Shown piece by piece: positions 46,607-55,409 of a stretch of 64,000 nt of DNA (position 1 is the first letter of the stretch; each line of letters starts with the position of its first letter). This DNA is from Campylobacter_A concisus_Y (GTDB lineage: Bacteria; Campylobacterota; Campylobacteria; Campylobacterales; Campylobacteraceae): assembly GCF_902460415.1 (NCBI RefSeq), contig NZ_CABPTY010000001.1, positions 654,275-718,274 of the forward strand, read 5' to 3'. The translations under genes and the position numbers were made by a program. The notes under the pieces were generated by a model. It ran no database searches, was not told the origin of the DNA, and worked only from the letters and a program-made list of their open reading frames with translations.

Positions 46607-47752
46607 ATGAAAATCCTAAAATTTCTATTTCTTCTTCCGCTTCTAGCCATCGGTGCGCAGGCGTTGGAGCCAAAAGTCGTAATGAAGCCAGAAGCGAGCC
46701 TCAAAAACGGCCTTTACTACGTAAAAGGCAAGCTCTACGACGGCACGCTAAAGATACTTCGATACAGCGTCGAGGACCTATATGACGTAAATGCGATGGG
46801 CATGGTCTATCCGAGGCTAAAGCCGCTGCCGCCCACGCTCATACGCGAGATAGACGTGCAGGGCGGCACGGCGGTGCGATATAGAGACTATTTTGACGGC
46901 AGAGACAAACCCTCAAACGAATACCCCCTAAAAAACGGCGTCCGCGAGGGCACGGCTAAGCACTACCATGCAGATAGCGGCGCTCTGATGGGCGAGAGCG
47001 AATACAAAAATGACGTTCGCGATGGGCGCTACCGCCGCTACTACTTTGACGAGGGCGGCGCGTTAAAGCAGGAGGGCTTTTTCAAGGCGGACAAGCGAGA
47101 GGGCGTATTTATCGACTATTACGTTAGCGGAGAGGTTAGCGCGCGTAGCCCGTACGCGGGCGGGCTTCGAAACGGCGAGGACGTCGACTACTACAAAAGT
47201 GGCAAAATCCGCGGCGTGCGAACCTACAAAAATGACAAGCGAGAAGGCGCGGAGACGTGGTACTACGAAAGCGGCGCCGTGGAGGAGACGGGCGAATATA
47301 AAAATGACCGCAAAAACGGCGTTTGGAAGCGATTTTACGAAAACGGCAAAACGCGCGTAGTAGAAAATTACAAAGACGGCGAGAAGGACGGCGTCGCGCG
47401 CAAATACTACGGGGGCGGCAAGCTCAGAGGCGAATACGAGTACAAGGACGGCCGCCAAACGGGCACGGGGCTGGACTACTACGAGAGCGGGGCGCTGGCG
47501 GCGAAAGTGATGTTTAAAAACGGGCGCTATCACGGGCTATACGAGGAGTATCACGAAAACGGCAAGCTAAAAGCCAGGGTGATGTTTGAGGACGGGCTAG
47601 AGGTCGGCGAGGCGCGCCACTACTACGCAAACGGCAAACTAGAGGCCCAGGGCGAGTTTGAGCGCGGTAGGCTCATCCGCGCCAAAAAATACGACGAAGC
47701 GGGTAGGCTAATCAGCGATAAGTCTGATAAAAACGGACTGCCGAGGGAGTAA
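46607..47752 (+). CDS. Exported YwqK-type protein with MORN-like repeats
   Basis: This 381-residue protein has a signal peptide (MKILKFLFLLPLLAIGAQA, cleavage about residue 20). From about residue 105 it is built of some eleven repeats of about 22 residues with the plan E-Y-K-N-(D/G)-x-R-(E/D)-G-x-x-(K/R)-x-Y-Y-x-x-G-(A/K), the MORN-variant repeat of the YwqK family. Such repeats form a long beta-meander surface and often bind partners; YwqK relatives are listed as antitoxins of exported toxins. Codon use is GC-rich. The last 128 bases recur at 49755-49881. Confidence 0.8.
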   Translation: MKILKFLFLLPLLAIGAQALEPKVVMKPEASLKNGLYYVKGKLYDGTLKILRYSVEDLYDVNAMGMVYPRLKPLPPTLIREIDVQGGTAVRYRDYFDGRDKPSNEYPLKNGVREGTAKHYHADSGALMGESEYKNDVRDGRYRRYYFDEGGALKQEGFFKADKREGVFIDYYVSGEVSARSPYAGGLRNGEDVDYYKSGKIRGVRTYKNDKREGAETWYYESGAVEETGEYKNDRKNGVWKRFYENGKTRVVENYKDGEKDGVARKYYGGGKLRGEYEYKDGRQTGTGLDYYESGALAAKVMFKNGRYHGLYEEYHENGKLKARVMFEDGLEVGEARHYYANGKLEAQGEFERGRLIRAKKYDEAGRLISDKSDKNGLPRE

Positions 47753-47754
47753 AT
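47627..47754 (+). repeat. Direct repeat copy 1 (3' end of the YwqK gene)
   Basis: 128 bases covering the last 42 codons of the YwqK gene plus 2 bases, nearly identical (three substitutions and one missing base by eye) to 49755-49881. Confidence 0.9.
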
Positions 47755-48608
47755 TTGGCTAAATTCGCGGTGCTAATTCGAGCCGTTTAAATTTAGCTTT
47801 AAAGTTATGATTTTTGGCGTTTGTGCCGCTTTGGCGGGAAATCTGGCGCGCAAAGCTTAAAAAGCGGCGAAGCGATGACAAAAGGCCAAGTAAAATCTGC
47901 GAAATTTTATAAATTTTACCGCGCGAAACGGCTACGCGCAAACGGCGCTTAAATTTCACGGCGCGAGATTAAAGCGCTAAAACGTAAAGCGGCGATGTCT
48001 GCGCGGCAAGGGGCGGGGTCTAGGCGAAATTTGACGCCAAAATCGCGGATTTTTAGCGTTTGCGGGCGTAAAATAGAGGCGGTTTGGGGTGCCAAGCTAG
48101 CATTAAAAGGCGCCGAAGCGACTCTGGCAAAGCGCGCCAAAAACGTAGGCGCGAGACTTGCGGACGCGAACGGACAAAATCCGCAGGCGGTTTTTCTTGC
48201 AAAAAATAAAACTTTACCAAACCGAAAAGCCGTAAATTTAATCCGCCCGCGCGAAGTAATCAAAATGCCGCTTTAAGTCGGTAAAATTTACGCGCCAAAA
48301 AGAAATTTTACTCGTAAATTCGGATCGCAAGCGCCGAATTTAAGCTCTCTTCATTTAAGTTATCTTCAGAGCTGAGCGTTTAAATTTCCTTTGTAAATTC
48401 GGCCTCATCGGTTCGTTAAATTTAGCGCGTTTATTTCGTTAAATTTACCCTTTTACGGCACAGGCTAAAATTAGCGCTTAAATTTACGCGCTTAATTTTA
48501 GCTCGTTATTTTAGGCGATTACTGCCAAATTTAACGCGGCGAGCCAAATTTAAATTTAGAGCAAATTTAATTTAAAACCGTAAAATCGTCGAAATTTAAG
48601 GAGAAAAA
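47753..48608. other. Long intergenic stretch without a supported gene
   Basis: 856 bases lie between the YwqK gene and the racemase gene. Open frames exist on both strands (47995-48276 plus, 47949-48263 minus) but lack ribosome sites and look like low-complexity translations. The stretch alternates GC-rich pieces with many AAATTT and TAAATTTA hexamers, especially 48340-48560. I see no tRNA, IS element or clear hairpin terminator. Confidence 0.6.
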
Positions 48609-49320
48609 ATGAAAAAATCGGCCTAATCGGCGGGATGAGTTTTGAGTCTACGATAACGTACTACGAGCAAATAAATCGCAAAATAAACACGAGCGTCTAG
48701 GCGGGCTTAGCAGCGCGGAGATACTGCTAAGCAGCGTAAATTTCGAGGAGATCGAGGCCTGCCAGCGCGAAAACAGATGGGAGGACGCGGGCGAAATTTT
48801 GGCGCGGCATGCTAGGATTTTACAAGGCGGCGGGGCGGATTTTATCTTCATCTGCACAAACACGATGCACAGGTGCTTTGACGCCGTGCAAAGCGCCGTT
48901 AGCGTGCCCGTAGCGCACATCGCGGACGCCACGCTAAAAGCGCTAAAAAACGCAGGCGTCGCCAAGGTAGGGCTGCTCGGCACCGTTTATACGATGACGC
49001 AGGATTTTTACAAAAGTCGGTTGATAGAGGGCGGCGCGGAGGTGCTTTTGCCAAACGCGGGGGATATGACGGAAGTAAATCGCGTCATCTTTGAGGAGCT
49101 TTGCTACGGCAAAATCGCGCCTAGCTCAAAGGCGAATTTCTTGCGCATCATCGAGGATTTTAGGTCGCGTGGCGCGCAAGGAGCGATACTTGGCTGCACC
49201 GAGATAGGCATGCTGGTATCGCAGGCGGATACGGATATGCGGCTTTTTGATACGACGCAGATACACATTGACGCGGCGGTTGAGGCGGCGTTGTCTATAC
49301 TTAATCAAAACGGTCGCTAG
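48609..49320 (+). pseudogene. Aspartate/glutamate racemase family gene with two frameshifts
   Basis: An ATG at 48609 follows AAGGAG. Adding one A to the following AAAAAA gives MKKIGLIGGMSFESTITYYEQINRKIN, the racemase start. Around 48688 a further missing base is needed to reach ERLGGLSSAEILLSSVNFEEIEACQ, which then runs intact to 49320. Both catalytic Cys regions are present: ICTNTMHRC and GAILGCTEIGMLV. The restored protein would be about 237 residues, the normal length, and would interconvert L- and D-aspartate or a similar amino acid. It is unclear whether the shifts are real or base-call errors. Confidence 0.75.
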
Positions 49321-49378
49321 ACGAAGGAAATGACTTAGCCGAACGGTAAGCAAGGTTGTTTAATAAAATCCACTAATT

Positions 49379-49813
49379 TTAGTTGCTTGCTAAAAATTTT
49401 ACCGCTTCATAAGCGTTTTGAAAGATTAAATCCAAATGCTCTTTTAGACTTTGCGCATCCGCGTATCCGCAAGTTAGGCCGACACCTTTGATACCGGCGT
49501 TCTTTGCCGCCATTAGATCCATCTGCGTATCGCCTATCATAAATGCGTTTCGCTTATCTTTTCCAAGTTTTGCGAGAGCTAAATTTACGGGCTCCGCGTT
49601 AGGTTTTGGATTTAGCACGTCGTAGCGGCCTACCACCACTTTTATAAAATTTAAGACCCCTAAATTTTCAAGCAAAATCTCCGAAAATTTCGACGTTTTC
49701 ATAGTAGCTACGCCGACGTCGGCAATGCTAGACGCCAAACCTACGGCGTCTTTTGCAAACGGCAAACTAGAGGCCCAGGGCGAGTTTGAGCGCGGCAGGC
49801 TCATCCGCGCCAA
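49379..49813 (-). pseudogene. 5'-truncated HAD phosphatase (phosphoglycolate phosphatase-like)
   Basis: The genuine HAD part runs from about ADVGVATMKTSKFSEILL through VGRYDVLNPKPNAEPVNLAL (motif III Lys) and FMIGDTQMDLMAAKNAGIKGVGLTCGY (motif IV Asp). Motif I, with the nucleophile DxDGT, and the cap are missing. The first 20 codons of the open frame are the reverse strand of the YwqK 3'-end copy at 49755-49881, so the gene was cut at about 49754 by that duplication. It is unlikely to be active. Confidence 0.75.
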
Positions 49814-49881
49814 AAAAACGACGAAGCGGGTAAGCTAATCAGCGATAAGTCTGATAAAAACGGACTCCCGAGGGAGTAAAT
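49755..49881 (+). repeat. Direct repeat copy 2 of the YwqK gene 3' end
   Basis: 127 bases match 47627-47754 with three substitutions and one missing base. It contains no start, ends with the same GAGTAAAT, and abuts the truncated end of the HAD gene on its left. Confidence 0.9.
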
Positions 49882-50021
49882 ACTAAAATAAGTTGCTACT
49901 GGCATCATTTGAATTTTTACCAAACCAAATATTTACGTCCTTTTGTATTTTACATATTTTAATTGGCTTTAAATAACACTACAATAGTCGTACTTAATAT
50001 TAAAATTTTTATATTTATCTT

Positions 50022-50879
50022 TTGCATCTTAGCCATAAAAGTAGCAATCTCATTTATAAAATCATCAAAAAAGCATTAAAACCACTGGGCGAAGATAGTT
50101 TTATAAAGCTTATGATAGACAAACACTGGATAGAAAGCGATGTACGAGAAAATAAAGCTGGCGGAGCATTTTTTGTGAGTTTGCCAAAATTTAAGCAACC
50201 AAGAATTTTTACCACCTACATGAATACTCTTTCGCACTTAATCCAGCAAGCTCATGAGCTAGGGCATGCTTGGCACTACTACTTGATGCGTAATATTCCG
50301 GTTTTAAGCACAAATTTTCCAATGAGCTTAGCTGAGAGTGCAAGCACATTTAATGAGACTCTTTTACGAAATGAGCTAAAAAAAGATGACTCACTTAGGG
50401 TAGAAATTTTATGGCAGGAGCTAAAAAGTGCTGTAAATTTTTTACTACACATAAGCGTTAGATACGAGTTTGAAGCTAGCTTTTTAAAGCTGCGACAAAA
50501 AGGTCAAGTCAGCAAAAAAGATGCAAACGATCTTTTAAAGCAAGCTTGGGATAAATTTTATAAAGACAGCACGAGCGATGTTGAAGAATTTTTGCCATAT
50601 TTTAAGCCACATTTTTATAAAACAGATAATTATATATACAACTATCCTTATAGTGTCGGCTATCTGCTATCACAATTCTTTCTAAGTGAGTTTAAAAAAG
50701 ATGAAGCAAAATTTTGCAAAATTTATAAACAATTTTTAATAGAGTGTGGCACAAAAAGCGTGGAAGAGTTAATGAAAAAACACTTTAAAAAAGATACAAC
50801 AAAGTGCGAATTTTGGCTGATTGGCATAGATGAAGCGCTAAAAAATTTAAATGAGTTTAAAAAGGTAGTGACTGTATAA
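50022..50879 (+). CDS. M3-family oligopeptidase, C-terminal half (truncated)
   Basis: The 285-codon frame keeps the zinc site of PepF-like oligoendopeptidases: HELGHAWH (residues 78-85) and, downstream, LAESASTFNE (about 103-112) with the third ligand Glu. The C-terminal helices (YNYPYSVGYLLSQFFL) are also normal for the family. Full-length PepF has about 580-600 residues, so the N-terminal half is absent. The first codon is a TTG without a ribosome site, and no matching sequence lies upstream, where the HAD/YwqK junction sits. It is probably a remnant left by the same rearrangement. Confidence 0.7.
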   Translation: MHLSHKSSNLIYKIIKKALKPLGEDSFIKLMIDKHWIESDVRENKAGGAFFVSLPKFKQPRIFTTYMNTLSHLIQQAHELGHAWHYYLMRNIPVLSTNFPMSLAESASTFNETLLRNELKKDDSLRVEILWQELKSAVNFLLHISVRYEFEASFLKLRQKGQVSKKDANDLLKQAWDKFYKDSTSDVEEFLPYFKPHFYKTDNYIYNYPYSVGYLLSQFFLSEFKKDEAKFCKIYKQFLIECGTKSVEELMKKHFKKDTTKCEFWLIGIDEALKNLNEFKKVVTV

Positions 50880-50888
50880 ATTTACTAG

Positions 50889-51311
50889 TTATCTTAAACG
50901 TTTTATTTTTTTTCGAGAAATTTTATAAATTTTTGATGGAGTATCTTCAAAAAAATGATCATCTACTATTTCATCAGCCACGCTCATAGCCCAAGCTTCA
51001 TTAAAATTTTGTCCATTTTTGTTTGCACTGCTTGAATAAAGCCAGTCAAATTTAGCTAAAAATTTTTCGTGCTCGCACTCTTTTACGACTCTAATAGCCT
51101 TTAAATTTGGATACAAAAATGTAGCTTTTCTTGAACGGCGTATAAAATTTTTATACTTTTTTGGCACTCTAACAAGCTCATTTAAAACGCTAAATTTTGC
51201 TGTCGTGATAAGGCAAGGTTTATTCTCATCACGCATTTTGGCCTTATTTATCTCTTTATAATCTTTACTCAAAAAGCCAGCTGTCGTATCGGTTTGTGCT
51301 AGAAATATCAT
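50889..51311 (-). CDS. Sua5/YciO/YrdC-family protein
   Basis: This 140-residue protein starts MIFLAQTDTTAGFLSKDYKEINKAK and continues NKPCLITTAKFSVLNELVRVP, the short Campylobacterota form of the Sua5/YrdC fold, which binds RNA and nucleotides. Full Sua5/YrdC makes threonylcarbamoyl-AMP for t6A37 in tRNA; this shorter, diverged member may not be the main one. The frame is open upstream to 51440, but the ATG at 51311 overlaps the transporter stop (ATGA) and matches the family start, so I chose it. Confidence 0.75.
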   Translation of the reverse strand: MIFLAQTDTTAGFLSKDYKEINKAKMRDENKPCLITTAKFSVLNELVRVPKKYKNFIRRSRKATFLYPNLKAIRVVKECEHEKFLAKFDWLYSSSANKNGQNFNEAWAMSVADEIVDDHFFEDTPSKIYKISRKKIKRLR

Positions 51312-52195
51312 AATTTTTCTCTTTTTGATAGTAAAAATATACAAGAGATTATTAGAGCAAATCCTAAAAAATCCCAAAATACGAATTTTGTCCCAAGCCA
51401 AAAGTAGCCAAAAAATGCTGCGCTTAGCGGTTCTATGCAAGCTAATAAACTAGCTTTTGCTGCGCCTATTAGCTTAACACCTATCATATAAAAGCTAAAT
51501 GCAAAAATGGTGCCAAGCGCAATAACAGCAATAAATGCCAGCCATTGATTTATACCATTAAGCCCAGCAAAATCCCAAACTCTCATATAGCAAGCAAGCA
51601 CTATTCCGCCCATAACCATGCCCCAGCCAAGCGTGAGAGTGACTGAATATTTAGCATTTAGCCTTGCTGGAGCAAGATTATAAACACAAACGCAAATGGC
51701 ACTCACCAAGCACCAAAATAGCGCTTTTGGCGAAATGACAAGAGATGAAATTTGAGCATGTGTGCTTAGGAAAAATACGCCAAGCATCGCGCAAAGCAGA
51801 GCTAAAATTTCAAGTGGTCTTGGTGCTCGCTTCTCTTTTAGGCAGATGACGGCTAGGATGAGAACTGGCGCAGTGTATTGAATAACAGTCGCAACTGCGG
51901 CATTTGAAAGCTCAATGGAGTAAAAATAAGCGTACTGCGTCATCATAAGCCCAAGCAGGGCATAGACTAAAAACTCGCCAAGTAGCTTTATATCTTTAAT
52001 CGGAGCAAAAACGGTACTTGGTTCTTTAAAAGCATAAAAAATCACAATAACAATGCCAGCTAGCATCAGTCTATATGGCACCAAAAGATCAGAATTTATA
52101 CCAAGTGAAAATAGATACTGCCCACAAACCCCACTAAATCCCCAAAGGATACCGCCAACTAAAGTAAGGAGTATCCCAAGACGATGAGTATTCAT
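51308..52195 (-). CDS. DMT-superfamily (EamA) transporter
   Basis: This 295-residue protein has ten membrane helices in two EamA halves. The first starts LGILLTLVGGILWGFSGVCGQYLFSLG and the second LFWCLVSAICVCVYNLAPARLNAKYS. ALLGLMMTQYAYFYSIELSNAAVATVIQYTAPVLI is the typical end of the first half. It is likely an exporter of amino acids or other small metabolites, with the substrate unknown. Its stop overlaps the Sua5-like gene. It follows the DUF799 gene by 5 bases and may be co-transcribed. Confidence 0.87.
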   Translation of the reverse strand: MNTHRLGILLTLVGGILWGFSGVCGQYLFSLGINSDLLVPYRLMLAGIVIVIFYAFKEPSTVFAPIKDIKLLGEFLVYALLGLMMTQYAYFYSIELSNAAVATVIQYTAPVLILAVICLKEKRAPRPLEILALLCAMLGVFFLSTHAQISSLVISPKALFWCLVSAICVCVYNLAPARLNAKYSVTLTLGWGMVMGGIVLACYMRVWDFAGLNGINQWLAFIAVIALGTIFAFSFYMIGVKLIGAAKASLLACIEPLSAAFFGYFWLGTKFVFWDFLGFALIISCIFLLSKREKL

Positions 52196-52200
52196 TAAAT

Positions 52201-52878
52201 TTATCTATCTTTATGAAGCTGTGCATCTTTGCCATAATACGGCGAATATGGTCCATAAAGTATGCAGTTATGGCAATCTCTTGAAAATAAATAAGCATCT
52301 GCCATTACTGCTAGATCGTATGATCTATCTGAGATGGTATTTGCCACCTGTGAGATGACGGCTGAGACTAACATACCAAGTAGGCTACTTTGGCCACTAC
52401 TGCTATCTTCTGCTGCTATGGCACTGCCTTGCCAAAGGGTAGCGCCACTTTTTATATCGATAAGCTTTGCTTCAAGGACAACCTTTGTTGAGCTTGAGAT
52501 GACTGCATAGCTCGTACCATAATCTTTTATGTTTATATAAAGCACACTATCAGCGTGGAAAATTTTATCAAGCTTATTTAGTGGCACGGCTGCGATCTCG
52601 CTTGGCTCGGTTATGCCATTTAGCTTAAAGGTATCATTTACAAGAGCCACTGGAAATACGTAGTATCCCGCCTCACTTAATGGTGCGACTGCATTTGCTA
52701 AAACAGCAGCTGGACCTGAAATTTCTGTACTATCGTTTGTTGGCATAAGCACTAAGATAGAGTGAGGTCTTTTTTGTAAAAATTCTGAGTAGTCGTATGG
52801 CTCAGGCTCTTTTATAGAGCAACCCGTAAAAAATACTACTAAAAATGCAAAGACTATAAATTTCAGGCTATTTTTCAT
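52201..52878 (-). CDS. DUF799 (GNA1162-type) lipoprotein
   Basis: This 225-residue protein has a lipoprotein signal (LKFIVFAFLVVFFTGCS, lipobox FTGC, Cys about residue 20). The body (PHSILVLMPTNDSTEISGPAAVLANAVAPLSEAGYYVFPVAL) matches DUF799, known from the meningococcal antigen GNA1162, a dimeric outer-membrane-associated protein. It is the last gene of a trio with CsgG- and DUF4810-type lipoproteins, and its ATG overlaps the preceding stop by 11 bases. The trio probably forms one envelope complex. Confidence 0.87.
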   Translation of the reverse strand: MKNSLKFIVFAFLVVFFTGCSIKEPEPYDYSEFLQKRPHSILVLMPTNDSTEISGPAAVLANAVAPLSEAGYYVFPVALVNDTFKLNGITEPSEIAAVPLNKLDKIFHADSVLYINIKDYGTSYAVISSSTKVVLEAKLIDIKSGATLWQGSAIAAEDSSSGQSSLLGMLVSAVISQVANTISDRSYDLAVMADAYLFSRDCHNCILYGPYSPYYGKDAQLHKDR

Positions 52879-53272
52879 TATTTGCCCCCTCTTTTTGCTC
52901 TACTTTTTTTGGAGTCAAATTTTTAGAGCCTTTGATGAAATTTATATACTCCCTTGACTCTGGGAAATTCTCTACTTCTTTGTCAAAATTTGCATTTGCA
53001 GCGCCTAAATTTCCATTATTTAAGTATAAAAGTCCAAGGTGTGCGTATACGCCAGGAGCGATCTTGTAGCCCTTTTGTGTTGAGATCTGCACCAGATTTT
53101 CTAAGCGTGAAATTTGCTCGTTTGTATCGCCCTCTTCATTTAGATAACTATATAGTGAGCTATTATATGATCCGTCCCAATAATAAAGTAATCTTGGACC
53201 GTTTGAATGACCGCAACCCGCTAAAAATAGCGCAAAAAGCGCGAGGCCGGCAAGCCTTATTTTACTTGCCAT
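52868..53272 (-). CDS. DUF4810 lipoprotein
   Basis: This 134-residue protein has a lipoprotein signal (IRLAGLALFALFLAGCG, lipobox LAGC). It continues LLYYWDGSYNSSLYSYLNEEGD and a TPR-like helical middle (VYAHLGLLYLNNGNLGAANANFDKEVENFPES), the form of DUF4810. It overlaps the CsgG-type gene by 16 bases and the DUF799 gene by 11 bases, so all three are translated together. Confidence 0.87.
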   Translation of the reverse strand: MASKIRLAGLALFALFLAGCGHSNGPRLLYYWDGSYNSSLYSYLNEEGDTNEQISRLENLVQISTQKGYKIAPGVYAHLGLLYLNNGNLGAANANFDKEVENFPESREYINFIKGSKNLTPKKVEQKEGANNEK

Positions 53273-53925
53273 GCTCCACTTTCTATGCCATTTACTAGAT
53301 TATTTACTGCTTCAATAATAGCTAGACTTAAAACCTTGCCATTTAGCGTAGAGTCGTATCCTGCTGTGCCACCAAAACCGATGATCTCTCTGTTTGAAAG
53401 GGTGTATTCTCCAGCACCGCTAACTGAATAGACAACCTCGGCTGTTTTGGTATCAACGATATTTAAATTTACCTTTGAATAGGCAGTTTGTTGCTTGCCT
53501 TTGCCAAGTATGCCAAATAGCTGATGATCACCCGTAGTTTTTCGTCCAAACTCGGTCACATCACCAGTTATAACGTATCTTGCGCCTTTTAGATTTTGAG
53601 CGGTTTTACTTAGCTCGCTCTCTTGTTTGATCACTTTCATATTTGATCTATCAAGCACCAAAAATCTACCACTTTGCTGTAAATTTGTGATCAAAATGCT
53701 TTGAGCTTGGTTGCCAAGCCTATCCTCGCCATCAGCAAATACACCATTTTGGTAAGCTGATTGATTATTAAATCGACCTATCGAAACCGAAATTTTTTGA
53801 CCATTGTAAACTGTGCCGTAGCTTGCTACTTTTGGAGTCTCAACAACCCTTGAACTCTCACTCGCACATCCAGCAAAAAGAGCTGCCGTAAGCAAAACTG
53901 CACCAAATTTAAATATATTTTTCAT
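53257..53925 (-). CDS. CsgG-family lipoprotein
   Basis: This 222-residue protein has a lipoprotein signal (FKFGAVLLTAALFAGCAS, lipobox FAGC). The segments ISVGRFNN, LGNQAQSILITNLQQSGRFLVLDRSNM and ARYVITGDVTEFG are the core of the CsgG fold. CsgG itself is the curli secretion pore, but no curli genes are seen, and in this trio setting the protein more likely helps an envelope assembly of unknown cargo. It is the first gene of the trio. Confidence 0.88.
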   Translation of the reverse strand: MKNIFKFGAVLLTAALFAGCASESSRVVETPKVASYGTVYNGQKISVSIGRFNNQSAYQNGVFADGEDRLGNQAQSILITNLQQSGRFLVLDRSNMKVIKQESELSKTAQNLKGARYVITGDVTEFGRKTTGDHQLFGILGKGKQQTAYSKVNLNIVDTKTAEVVYSVSGAGEYTLSNREIIGFGGTAGYDSTLNGKVLSLAIIEAVNNLVNGIESGAWQVK

Positions 53926-53972
53926 TTTTTATCCTTTGCGACAAAATCACTTGTATATTACTAAATTTCTTT

Positions 53973-55331
53973 TTAAATAGCTTTAAATTTCATCCATGTA
54001 CCTTTTAAGTATCTAATCGTAAAAAGCACCGCCTTTACGGCCCAGTCAGCAAACATTGCAAACCAAGTACCTATCATGCCAAGATCAAATGTAAGTGCAA
54101 AGACATAGGCCAAGATGACTCTACAAGCAAACATACAAACTAAATTTACAATCATCGGATATTTAGCATCCCCTGCTGCTCGAAAAACGGTTGGATATGT
54201 GTAGGCAAGTGGCCAGATAAGACACATAGCGATACCGTGATACCAGACGATCTGTCTTGTTAAATTTATAGCTTCGCTTGAGAGATTATAAACCCTAAGC
54301 AGTGGCTCAAGAAGTAGTAAAACCACAGCTGTGCTAAAAAGCTGCACGATGTAGATGCTTATCATTGATTTTCTTACGTAAAATTTAGCCTGATTAAAGT
54401 CGTTTGCGCCAACACACCTTGAGATAACCACACTAAGCCCTGTTCCTATCGCCATACCAGGAAGTACTTGAAACATCACGATCGTCCCTCCCACGGCATT
54501 TGCAGCGATACTTGCCGTACCAAAGAGAGAAACTAAACTTAAAACAATAATGCGCCCTACGTAAAACATCGAATTTTCAAAACCATAAGGCACTCCAATA
54601 TTTAAAATTTTCTTGATGATCTCGTAGTCAAATTTATAGATAAGACTCTTTCTTATGTGAAGTTTTAGCCTTATATCAAGGAGTAGATAGACTATGACAA
54701 AGCAAGCAAGTATCTTGGCTATAAGCGTGCTAATAGCAATACCTAAAACACCAGTATGAAATGTATAAATACTAATGGCAGTTAGAAGTATGTTTAATAA
54801 ATTTGCAGCCGCCATAATATACATAGGTAGCTTTGCGTTTGACATCGTGCGAAAGATCGCCGCAGCTGCTGCATAGACTGCTAAAAATGGCGCGGAAATG
54901 GCCGAGAAAACAAGATAGTGGCTAGCATCATGCCTTACTTGCTCTCCAATATCGCCAAAGACATAATCTAGAATAATATCTTTTAAAACTATGATGACTG
55001 CTGCGATAAAAAGGGCAAAGATAAAACTAAACCAGACGAGCTGATTTGCTGTGATTTTGGCGTTGTCACTTTGTTTATTACCAAGATACTGGCTAGCAAC
55101 CACTGAGCCGCCAGTAGCGATAGCTGTAAAAATACTGATAAAAAGCGCCATGACAAATTCCACAAGACTAATTGCACTTACAGCGCTTTCACTAACACTT
55201 GCTGCCATTAGCGAGTTTGCAAGCCCTAGACTATACTCTAAAAACTGCTCAACCGCAATAGGGAAAAATAGCTTTGCAAGGTCGGCATTTGAGAAAAATT
55301 TTGTATTTTGATCTTTGATTTTGTTTACCAT
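53973..55331 (-). CDS. MATE-family efflux transporter
   Basis: This 452-residue protein has 12 membrane helices in two six-helix halves, with typical segments LAKLFFPIAVEQFLEYSLGLANSLMAASVSESAVSAISLVEF and GATGLSVVISRCVGAN-like (GTGLSVVISRCVGANDFNQAKFYVRKS). It should export cationic drugs or metabolites in exchange for sodium or protons. It stands alone between the lipoprotein trio and accC. No anomalies seen. Confidence 0.9.
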   Translation of the reverse strand: MVNKIKDQNTKFFSNADLAKLFFPIAVEQFLEYSLGLANSLMAASVSESAVSAISLVEFVMALFISIFTAIATGGSVVASQYLGNKQSDNAKITANQLVWFSFIFALFIAAVIIVLKDIILDYVFGDIGEQVRHDASHYLVFSAISAPFLAVYAAAAAIFRTMSNAKLPMYIMAAANLLNILLTAISIYTFHTGVLGIAISTLIAKILACFVIVYLLLDIRLKLHIRKSLIYKFDYEIIKKILNIGVPYGFENSMFYVGRIIVLSLVSLFGTASIAANAVGGTIVMFQVLPGMAIGTGLSVVISRCVGANDFNQAKFYVRKSMISIYIVQLFSTAVVLLLLEPLLRVYNLSSEAINLTRQIVWYHGIAMCLIWPLAYTYPTVFRAAGDAKYPMIVNLVCMFACRVILAYVFALTFDLGMIGTWFAMFADWAVKAVLFTIRYLKGTWMKFKAI

Positions 55332-55409
55332 GCTTCCCCTAAGATAAACTTAAAAATTTTAATATATTTAAGCCAAGATCTGCTTTTTGCAAATCCTGAC
55401 TTAAAAATT

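Noticed and set aside
46607..47752. YwqK/MORN repeats as a tandem DNA repeat element
   Set aside because: The units are similar at protein level but vary at DNA level, as in an ordinary repeat protein; only the 3' end has a near-identical second DNA copy.
47949..48276. Open frames on both strands between the YwqK and racemase genes
   Set aside because: No ribosome site, low-complexity translation, no family resemblance, and the two frames overlap on opposite strands.
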